Source: Elusimicrobiota bacterium
Lineage (GTDB): Bacteria; Elusimicrobiota; Elusimicrobia; Elusimicrobiales; Elusimicrobiaceae
Length of the DNA stretch: 5,767 bases
Direction: 5' to 3'
Assembly (NCBI GenBank): GCA_031259485.1
Contig: JAIRLH010000167.1
Location: 1-5,767 of the forward strand
Of the stretch, positions 1 through 4,954 are shown piece by piece (position 1 is the stretch's first letter; every line of letters begins with the position of its first letter). The notes under the pieces are model-generated. The model did no database searches. It was not told the origin of the DNA and saw only the letters and a list, made by a program, of their open reading frames with translations. Both the position numbers and the translations under genes were made by a program.

Positions 1-792
1 TTCGGCATTATAATCGGCATAATAATCTTTATTTGGGGTAAGGACAAATATTTGGAGGGACACGGCAAATCCCCGAAGTTCTACGCGCAAAAGGCCGCAA
101 GCGACGGCAAGCAAATTTCCAACGCGCCGCTGACAAAAGAAGAAATTTACAGGATTGCCGTTATTTTCATAATGGCGTTTTTCGCGATTTTCTTCTTCAC
201 GGTGTTTGAGCAAAAAGGCGCGGCTTTGAACTTATTCGCGAGGGATTATGTCAACAGAGTTATCTCCATCGGCAGTTGGAGCTGGGAAATCCCCACGACG
301 TGGTTTCAGTCCTTTAATCCGCTGTTCATAATTTTGTTCGCGCCGGTTTTTGCAAAACTTTGGCTTGATTTGAGCAAGCGCGGCAAAGAGCCGACGGCAA
401 TGGGCAAATTTATGCTGGCGTTTTGGCTGATAACGGTCGGGTATATTATTTTGCTTATCGCTTCAATGGTTCTAGGCCCGGGCGTAAAAATGGGTATGGT
501 TTGGCTGATTTTGGCATACTTCTTTTTTACAATCGGCGAAATTTGCCTCTCGCCAATCGGTCTTTCGCTGGTCACAAAACTCGCGCCGCTTAAATTTGTT
601 TCCATAGCGACGAGCGTTTGGCTTTTGTCCAGCGCGGCCGCGAGCAAACTTGCGGGTTTTTACGGCGGGTATCTTAAAGAATGGCCTTTGGACAGATTTT
701 TCTTCTGGCTCATGGTCGCGCCTTTGGCGGCGTCGGTGCTGCTGGGCCTTTCTAAAGGCAAAATTGAAAAATGGATGCATGGAATTAAGTAG
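1..792 (+). CDS. POT/PTR2-family proton-coupled oligopeptide transporter, C-terminal half (5' partial)
   Basis: This is an inner-membrane symporter expected to import di- and tripeptides using the proton gradient. The frame is open from base 1, so the start lies outside the window; the TTG at 52 is internal. The 263 visible residues match the second half of the POT family, whose members usually have about 450-550 residues. Family signatures, numbered from the first visible codon, are FEQKGAALNLFA (69-80), WFQSFNPLFI (101-110) with APVFAKLW after it, and GEICLSPIGLSLVTKLAP (179-196). The glutamate of the GE..SPIG motif lies on the helix that contacts the peptide amino terminus in structurally studied POT proteins. 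Hydrophobic segments near 51-68, 103-122, 136-157, 167-188, 198-217 and 232-251 fit the last six helices. The N-terminal ExxER-type proton-coupling motif would lie outside the window, so it cannot be checked. The gene ends with TAG 34 bp before a strong terminator. The family call is secure; substrate range is inferred. Confidence 0.95.
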   Translation, partial: FGIIIGIIIFIWGKDKYLEGHGKSPKFYAQKAASDGKQISNAPLTKEEIYRIAVIFIMAFFAIFFFTVFEQKGAALNLFARDYVNRVISIGSWSWEIPTTWFQSFNPLFIILFAPVFAKLWLDLSKRGKEPTAMGKFMLAFWLITVGYIILLIASMVLGPGVKMGMVWLILAYFFFTIGEICLSPIGLSLVTKLAPLKFVSIATSVWLLSSAAASKLAGFYGGYLKEWPLDRFFFWLMVAPLAASVLLGLSKGKIEKWMHGIK

Positions 793-825
793 GGTTTTAA
801 TTGGCCGCATGACGGCATCACGCTT

Positions 826-857
826 AACCCGCGCGTTTTTCTTCGCGCGGGTTTTTT
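826..857 (+). terminator. Rho-independent terminator of the peptide transporter gene
   Basis: A perfect 10-bp GC-rich stem (826-835 paired with 844-853) encloses an 8-base T-rich loop and runs directly into six T residues (852-857, the first two shared with the stem). It lies 34 bp after the transporter stop codon. This should end transcription before the lipoprotein gene, which therefore needs its own promoter. Confidence 0.92.
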
Positions 858-924
858 GCGTATTAGTTTAGAAGAATAGGCTATGCTTTTCCCCACGCAA
901 TGGCGGCAACGGCGCATATTATTG

Positions 925-930
925 TATAAT
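925..930 (+). promoter_or_regulatory. Possible -10 box (TATAAT) for the OmpA-like lipoprotein gene
   Basis: A perfect TATAAT lies 42 bp before the ATG at 973, in an AT-rich stretch after the upstream terminator. That position suits a promoter with a short leader. No convincing -35 hexamer is seen 16-18 bp upstream, where the sequence is GGC-rich. The TG directly abuts the box rather than sitting one base away, so it is not a standard extended -10. The assignment rests on the box and its position alone. Confidence 0.4.
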
Positions 931-972
931 TTTTATGATATTTATAAGTAATTTTACAGAGGATAAAATATT

Positions 973-1617
973 ATGAAGATAAAATTTAACATGTTTTTCT
1001 CAACGCTATTCGTTTCGGTCGCGGTTATCTTAGCCGGCTGCGCGGCCGCGCGGCAGGAACAGCGTCCAGAAAACAAAAAAGTAGTTGATTTTGAAAACCT
1101 GCGCGACGAAGCCGCCATTAAAAGCTATGACGTCATGCGCGTGCGCGTGAACAAGGAGGAAGGACTCTACGTTCCCGCGCAAAATAAGGGCGCCGCGTAC
1201 GGCGGCATCGTAATTGTCCCCAATCTCGGCCGTACGCCGGTTTACAGCATTAATGAGGAGTTCGGCGCGGCTTTCGCCTTTAACAGCGACGAACTCTCCC
1301 CCCGCTATCAGGAGGAGCTTAAGGAGGTCGCGCGCCAGATAAAAACTTTCAGCGGCATCCGCGTGCGCCTTGAGGGCTATACGGACAGTATCGGCGGCGA
1401 CGAATATAATCTTGATTTATCGTCGCGCCGCGCAAAGACCGCGGCCGAATTTTTGGTTAGGCAGGGCGTGAAGCCAGGTATAATTTCATACATCGGCCAC
1501 GGCAAGCGGGACCCTGCCGCGCCCAACGATACCGAGTCCGGCCGCGCAAAAAACCGCCGCGTGGAAATCTATGTCTTTAGCGACGGCAAAACCGCAAAGC
1601 TCAACGACGGGTATTAG
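973..1617 (+). CDS. OmpA/Pal-like outer-membrane lipoprotein with peptidoglycan-binding domain
   Basis: This 214-residue protein is predicted to be lipid-anchored to the outer membrane and to bind peptidoglycan non-covalently, tethering envelope to cell wall as Pal does. Residues 1-22 form a type II signal peptide with lipobox LAGC; Cys23 would be lipidated. Ala follows it, with no Asp at +2 to suggest inner-membrane retention. Residues 30-95 are an unassigned linker or small domain. Residues about 98-203 are an OmpA C-terminal domain: FAFNSDELSP start (101-110), LEGYTD (133-138), the core motif TDSIGGDEYNLDLSSRRA (137-154) and NRRVEIYV (194-201). Asp138 and Arg153 have the 15-residue spacing of the pair that holds diaminopimelate in OmpA-like domains. 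The ATG follows an AGAGGA ribosome site at 958-963. The gene looks monocistronic: a terminator lies upstream and the next gene converges. No tolB, tolA or ybgF neighbour is visible, so calling it Pal itself would go too far. Confidence 0.93.
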   Translation: MKIKFNMFFSTLFVSVAVILAGCAAARQEQRPENKKVVDFENLRDEAAIKSYDVMRVRVNKEEGLYVPAQNKGAAYGGIVIVPNLGRTPVYSINEEFGAAFAFNSDELSPRYQEELKEVARQIKTFSGIRVRLEGYTDSIGGDEYNLDLSSRRAKTAAEFLVRQGVKPGIISYIGHGKRDPAAPNDTESGRAKNRRVEIYVFSDGKTAKLNDGY

Positions 1618-1648
1618 GTTATAATTCTAGCGGGACATCCTATCTGTT

Positions 1649-1700
1649 ATTCCTGCGGGGCCTCATTTCTGTCATTTACGCAGAGTTTTTGGGCGGGAAT
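1649..1700. repeat. Degenerate intergenic inverted repeat (ATTCCTGC ... GCGGGAAT)
   Basis: Arms at 1649-1656 (ATTCCTGC) and 1693-1700 (GCGGGAAT) are complementary over 8 bp, allowing one G-T pair, around a 36-base loop. The arms and the surrounding GTCATT-like and GAGATGCC...GGCATGACA text (to about 1742) resemble the dispersed 'TCATTCCCGC...GCGGGAATC' repeats found between genes in many bacterial genomes. A smaller 5-bp stem, ATGCC/GGCAT (1715-1719 and 1735-1739), follows. No reading frame crosses the region convincingly. The family resemblance is from memory; copy number in this genome is unknown. Confidence 0.5.
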
Positions 1701-1749
1701 CTGAGAAAGAAGAGATGCCCTCCCAACACGCGATGGCATGACAAAAGGT

Positions 1750-1775
1750 CGGGCACAGTATAAAGTCTGTCCCCG
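1750..1775. repeat. Imperfect palindrome, REP-like
   Basis: CGGGCACAG (1750-1758) pairs with CTGTCCCCG (1767-1775) over 9 positions with one C-C mismatch, leaving an 8-base AT-rich loop. The GTCTGTCCCC text resembles short palindromes scattered between genes and associated with REP-linked Y1 transposases in several genomes; no such transposase is present here. It sits in the convergent spacer, so it could also help end transcription, though no T-run follows on either strand. Confidence 0.45.
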
Positions 1776-1832
1776 AAATCTGTAGTCTTTGAACATTCGG
1801 ATATGACAACAGAGACTGCAGGGTTGCTTTTT

Positions 1833-3035
1833 CTATTTATCCTTCAGAATACTGCTCGGCAAATTATCGCGGTCGTCAGACCGGCGATCAGTTTTTATAT
1901 CGCGCAGGACTTGCATTAACTCTTCCCCTTCCTCGTCAGCGGGGCTATCATCGGGGAGGTCTTCAAAATAATCGGCGCGCGCGTCGTTTTCTTCCTCGCG
2001 GCCGAACTCGCGCAAAGCGTCCTCGCGCGTGCGCGGCGCCAACGCGGGCAGGGTGTCGGCATTTTCCACTATACGCTCGGTGACGTCAACGGCTTTCGCG
2101 ATGCGGAAAAATTCCGTAAACTCATGCTCTCCTGCAGGCGCTGTGGCCCCCGCAGGCAGTATTTCAATTTTGCTTTGCGACGGGTCGGGCTCCGAAGAAA
2201 GTTCGGTATTCAAAAACAGCACCGTCATGTACGAGGATAAAAAAGTCCAAACCATCACGCTGCCCAGCGCCCACGCGCCGCAGAAAACAGCCGCGGGCAG
2301 CCACAGCTCCGCGCCGTGATAGAAGACGGCAAACAGGCCCATCGCCCGCACGGAGTCAAGCGTATCGCTCAGAGCTTCGCTGAAAATCCAGTAGACGCCG
2401 CCGGACAGCGCGGCGGTGAAAACCGCCTCGGCCAGCGCAGCCAGCAACAGGCCGAACAGCGTCCTGAAAAACGCCGTCGCCCACTTACCTTTGAGCAACA
2501 GAAAAGTGAACCTGAAAGTCGCAAAAATCCCGCTGCCGCGGAACAGTAAGGACATGCAGTAAAAGCCGAAATAAAGCGCGATAACCGCCGTCCATACCGC
2601 TATCACTCCTATATAAGCCGCAAAAACCGCCGCGCCGCCCGCCGGCCGCAGGAAGCTTAGCGCATAACATGCCGCGCCCGCCGCCGCCAGCGCGGCAAAA
2701 AGTTTGGGCAGCGCGCGCAGGGCTTTGTCAATGCAGTCAATCATGAAAAGCTGTTTTGTATTTAAGATGTCGTAGGCGGCGCGCAGCAGCGCGAGAGCCA
2801 GCGTGACATAAACCAATGCCAAAAATATATTTGTCGCAGCGGCGCACCACAGGATATAGGGCCTGCGCGCATAAGGCGCAAAGACGGTCCACGGCGCCGC
2901 CGCTGCCGCGCTTGCCAGCAGGCCCAGCAACAATGCCTGCGCGGCGCCGCCCGCTGTTTTGGCCCAGACATAGAGGGATATTTTAAGCGTTTCGCTCTTC
3001 CCCAGGCGTTCCCTTTTGACTTTGGTTATGTCCAT
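1833..3035 (-). CDS. Uncharacterised six-helix membrane protein with acidic cytoplasmic tail
   Basis: I do not recognise this 400-residue protein. The N-terminus (1-20) is basic and lacks a cleavable signal. Six hydrophobic segments follow, at about 27-53, 60-85, 110-128, 135-162, 190-216 and 245-275, rich in alanine and leucine. The loop between the second and third (86-109, containing IDCIDKALRALPK) is probably amphipathic. Residues 280-400 form a hydrophilic tail: a proline/alanine linker near 293-302, a helical section at 305-345 and a strongly acidic stretch at 345-373. With six helices the basic N-terminus and the tail would both be cytoplasmic. The overall look resembles poorly defined multi-helix integral membrane families, but I see no diagnostic motif. 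The only reasonable start is ATG at 3035: an in-frame TAA lies five codons upstream. No Shine-Dalgarno sequence precedes it. It lies 139 bp downstream of the helical-repeat gene on the same strand, so co-transcription is possible. The frame is long, uninterrupted and protein-like in composition, so it is very likely real. Confidence 0.85.
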   Translation of the reverse strand: MDITKVKRERLGKSETLKISLYVWAKTAGGAAQALLLGLLASAAAAAPWTVFAPYARRPYILWCAAATNIFLALVYVTLALALLRAAYDILNTKQLFMIDCIDKALRALPKLFAALAAAGAACYALSFLRPAGGAAVFAAYIGVIAVWTAVIALYFGFYCMSLLFRGSGIFATFRFTFLLLKGKWATAFFRTLFGLLLAALAEAVFTAALSGGVYWIFSEALSDTLDSVRAMGLFAVFYHGAELWLPAAVFCGAWALGSVMVWTFLSSYMTVLFLNTELSSEPDPSQSKIEILPAGATAPAGEHEFTEFFRIAKAVDVTERIVENADTLPALAPRTREDALREFGREEENDARADYFEDLPDDSPADEEGEELMQVLRDIKTDRRSDDRDNLPSSILKDK

Positions 3036-3066
3036 AGGCGTTTGATATTACGACTGAAAGCCATCC

Positions 3067-3164
3067 CCTCGCCCTGCCATCTCCCGCAAGCGGCAAGGGT
3101 TTTTTAAACATTGCCTGCTTCTTTCCCCCTCTCTTCTCTCGCAAAGGGATAGGGCAGGGAGAGG
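3067..3164. repeat. Long imperfect inverted repeat filling the spacer between two minus-strand genes
   Basis: Arm 3067-3086 and the reverse complement of 3145-3164 agree at 16 of 20 positions, sharing CCTC.CCCTGCC.T.TCCC. The arms are 58 bp apart. Each also has its own local fold: CCGC/GCGG at 3084-3093, and CCTCTC/GAGAGG pairing 3128-3133 with 3159-3164. The text resembles the widespread intergenic palindrome built on CCCTCTCCCGCAAGCGGGAGAGGG, here as two decayed copies in opposite orientation. On the plus strand, CCCTGCC (3072-3078) pairs with GGCAAGGG (3092-3099, one bulge) and leads into six T (3100-3105). This is terminator-like, but it points against both neighbouring genes. Confidence 0.55.
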
Positions 3165-3174
3165 AATAAAAATC

Positions 3175-4746
3175 CTACTGCAGCATATTCACCGCGCGCC
3201 GCGCGGCGTCGGCATGATCATTGCTCTCGGCGTAAAATTTTTCATAAGCGGCCGCGACGGCATTACTGTCAATTTCGGCGGACGAGCCCAGGCCGGAGGC
3301 GATTATCTCCGCGCTGCTCGCCGGATAGCCCGCTTCCAGCAGAAATAAAGCCAAATCCGCCGCGGCGGGCGTAATTTTGCCGTTAAGCTCCTCCAGCAGC
3401 ACGCTCAGCGCGCAACAGTGCTTTTCCCCGTCTTCGCGCCAGAAGGCAAAATCGGCCAGTTTCTGGCTGAAAAACGCCAGAATCTCGTCTTTATTTTTTG
3501 TACCCAGATAGCTTTCAAAAGCCTCCTGTTCCAGCGTACTAGCCGCGTCCGCTTTGCGGTTTTCCTTTTTAAAAGAAGCCTGATCAACGCCGTCTTTAAG
3601 CGGCAGTTTTTTGAGCAGCACTTTTACGGCTATATCCGCGTTTTCGTAAATATCGTCGCCGTGCGGGAGGTCCTTCAGAATATGGTGGAACATGGACGAA
3701 ATTTCTTCAATACTGTTCTGTCCGAAGAATTTATTTGTAAGCTCATCCTCGTATCCCGCGAAAAATTTGTCGGCCGCGAGTTTGCGCATAAACAAAACCT
3801 TGCCTTTGCGGTGCGCGGCTTTAAGCTCTTCCTCCTGCAGCGTCTGCGGCCGCGCGTCGGACACTATACGCGCGGCGGAACCAAGGTTTTCCAGAGGGTC
3901 GTCAAGATACGGCAGGCGTTTTAGGACGGCTTCAAAAATTTCCGCAATCTCGGCCGGCGTTTTGCGGCCGGCGTATTTTAGAGCTATGGTTTGAAGATCG
4001 TCGTCATACAGCGCGTATTTTATCGCTTTGGCGGTCCTAGCGCAGAAGTCGGCCTCCTCCTGCGTGATATTGTGCAACAGCACGCGGCAGGCGAGTACGG
4101 CGTTCTGCGCCGTATTATCATTAAGCGCCGCTAGTTTTTTTAAAATATCCTCAAAGCCGGACGCAAAATCCGCCGAGCCGCGCGCGCCGTAAGCCGCCAG
4201 CAAATCTGCCCAGACTGAGGGCGGGATTTTTTTATCGTTAAACAACGCGTTTATGTAATTTTTATTCGCGGCGGCGCGGGGCGCGGCGTTTGCGTCAAGC
4301 TCCTGCGCGGTTTCAAGCAGCCTGTCTATCGTCTTGGCGAATGCGGATTTGCTTTGCCCTTTGGTCAAGGGCGTCTGCGTGAAAAGTTCTTTACTGGCGG
4401 GCGCGGCAAAATAGTCCAGCAGCAGCGCGCGGTAATCGGACGAGAGAGAGAGGCTTTCGCAAATCTCTTCCAGCGCGGCGCGGGATTTGAGAACTTCAAC
4501 CTTATGCGCCGCGGCTTTGGGGGACTGGCGAAGCAAAAGGATTTCCGCCAGCATGTTGTCAAGCTTACGCGGGTTAAGGCCCTGCGCGCCGAGCGTTTTT
4601 TTAAGCTCGGCAACCTGCGCGCCGCTAACCGCGGCGGAGCGCGAAAGCTCCTCCAGGAAATAATCGTCCGCCAGCGGCAGGATTTTTGATGGCTCCGCCG
4701 CCGCGTCCGAGTTTAAAAGCATGGTTTCCCGTTCTGATTGAGTCAT
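3175..4746 (-). CDS. Uncharacterised alanine-rich helical-repeat (solenoid-like) protein
   Basis: I do not recognise this protein of 523 residues, counted from the ATG at 4746. It has no signal peptide or membrane segment, so it is probably cytoplasmic, and its composition (Ala, Leu, Glu, Lys, few Gly) predicts an almost all-helical fold. At least four diverged internal repeats occur, annotated separately. They share aromatic-x-Gly, a Phe about 12 residues on, then a Leu-Lys-x-Leu-like turn, Asp-Asp, and an Ala-x-x-Val-Leu-Leu-like helix. This pattern suggests an alpha-solenoid used for protein binding; no catalytic motif is visible. Residues 1-180 are also helical, with only weak repeat resemblance. 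Start choice is uncertain: TTG at 4761 would add five residues, and ATG at 4722 (after a GGGA) would remove eight. No start has a strong ribosome site. The downstream neighbour on the same strand is an unknown membrane protein. No terminator is evident after the stop. Confidence 0.85.
   Translation of the reverse strand: MTQSERETMLLNSDAAAEPSKILPLADDYFLEELSRSAAVSGAQVAELKKTLGAQGLNPRKLDNMLAEILLLRQSPKAAAHKVEVLKSRAALEEICESLSLSSDYRALLLDYFAAPASKELFTQTPLTKGQSKSAFAKTIDRLLETAQELDANAAPRAAANKNYINALFNDKKIPPSVWADLLAAYGARGSADFASGFEDILKKLAALNDNTAQNAVLACRVLLHNITQEEADFCARTAKAIKYALYDDDLQTIALKYAGRKTPAEIAEIFEAVLKRLPYLDDPLENLGSAARIVSDARPQTLQEEELKAAHRKGKVLFMRKLAADKFFAGYEDELTNKFFGQNSIEEISSMFHHILKDLPHGDDIYENADIAVKVLLKKLPLKDGVDQASFKKENRKADAASTLEQEAFESYLGTKNKDEILAFFSQKLADFAFWREDGEKHCCALSVLLEELNGKITPAAADLALFLLEAGYPASSAEIIASGLGSSAEIDSNAVAAAYEKFYAESNDHADAARRAVNMLQ
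3394..4191 (-). repeat. Four diverged internal protein repeats within the solenoid-like gene
   Basis: Repeat cores lie at 4075-4191, 3859-3975, 3613-3729 and 3394-3510. Numbered from the ATG at 4746, the anchor Phe residues are 198, 271, 353 and 426, giving periods of 73, 82 and 73. Cores align by eye as FEDILKKLAALND, FEAVLKRLPYLDD, FHHILKDLPHGDD and FSQKLADFAFWRED. In the first three, QN or EN follows 4-5 residues after the acidic pair (EK in the fourth). Each then has a hydrophobic helix: ACRVLL, AARIVS, AVKVLL and ALSVLL. The repeats are seen at protein level only; the DNA is too diverged to show them. Confidence 0.7.
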
Positions 4747-4828
4747 GAATAAAGAATACAAAATTTCCCCGCGCGCCGCACGGTTTTTTTGGTCTTGTTT
4801 TTTGTTTGGGAATTACGGATTAATTTTG

Positions 4829-4834
4829 TATAGT
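4829..4834 (+). promoter_or_regulatory. Possible -10 box (TATAGT) just ahead of the small plus-strand ORF
   Basis: TATAGT matches TATAAT at five of six positions in an AT-rich stretch. It ends 7 bp before the ATG at 4842, so a transcript from it would start at or near the start codon (leaderless). No clear -35 is visible; TTTGGG at 4805-4810 is a poor match at 18 bp. This same spacer must also hold the promoter of the minus-strand helical-repeat gene, for which I see no strong hexamers. Confidence 0.22.
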
Positions 4835-4841
4835 ATTAAAG

Positions 4842-4949
4842 ATGAAAGAGCTTAACGGGGCAATAATATATCTGCTGGTTTTCCTTGGGCTGTATTTGGC
4901 CAATATTTACTTCCTTACAAGGCAGTATCCTTATATTTTGGGGTTGTGA
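4842..4949 (+). CDS. Possible 35-residue single-helix membrane peptide
   Basis: A short frame runs from ATG at 4842 to TGA at 4947-4949. It encodes MKELNGAI at the start, a continuous hydrophobic and aromatic segment (about residues 7-25, containing IIYLLVFLGLYLA) and a short tail beginning TRQYPY. That is the layout of a small single-pass membrane protein with the positive charge after the helix, suggesting an inward C-terminus. It is the only coding candidate in the 208-bp gap between two minus-strand genes and stops 5 bp before the permease stop codon, tail to tail. Against it: no Shine-Dalgarno sequence, a start immediately after a possible -10 box, and a length at which chance frames are common. 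I cannot match it to KdpF, CcoQ or other known small subunits. Confidence 0.35.
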   Translation: MKELNGAIIYLLVFLGLYLANIYFLTRQYPYILGL

Positions 4950-4954
4950 TAACG

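Larger units (their letters stand above)
1618..1832. other. Convergent intergenic spacer without a gene
   Basis: These 215 bp separate the stop codons of two converging genes. I see only degenerate palindromic repeat sequence, annotated separately, and no standard terminator with stem plus T-run for either gene. A weak CAAC/GTTG pairing at 1807-1826 precedes a short T-rich stretch near 1828-1832, but the stem is too short to call. Confidence 0.6.

Noticed and set aside
306..647. 113-residue minus-strand frame
   Set aside because: It lies wholly inside the peptide transporter on the opposite strand. The transporter frame carries clear POT signatures there, and this translation shows no domain or ribosome site.
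472..917. Overlapping short frames on both strands at the transporter end and over its terminator
   Set aside because: They overlap the transporter's conserved C-terminus and cross the strong terminator hairpin. None has a recognisable domain.
1618..1832. CRISPR array or RNA gene in the repeat-rich spacer
   Set aside because: The repeats are palindromes of two different types, not evenly spaced identical direct repeats. No tRNA-like cloverleaf or other recognisable RNA fold was seen.
2316..2549. 77-residue plus-strand frame rich in Gln, Glu and Arg
   Set aside because: It is antisense to a well-formed membrane protein. The composition is what the complement of Leu/Ala/Phe codons yields, and there is no start signal.
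3036..3174. Terminator of the helical-repeat gene on the minus strand
   Set aside because: The stems present are not followed by a T-run in the minus-strand direction. The only T-run (3100-3105) is on the plus strand.
3418..3924. 168-residue plus-strand frame
   Set aside because: It is antisense to the helical-repeat gene. Its Phe/Arg/Val-rich translation looks like the complement of a Glu/Lys/Ala-rich coding strand, and it interrupts the repeat region that is coherent on the other strand.
4769..4790. GC-rich hairpin-like stretch followed by seven T on the plus strand
   Set aside because: The stem (CCGCGC/GCACGG) has a mismatch and a three-base loop, and no plus-strand gene lies upstream for it to terminate. 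It is probably incidental to the AT-rich leader of the minus-strand gene.
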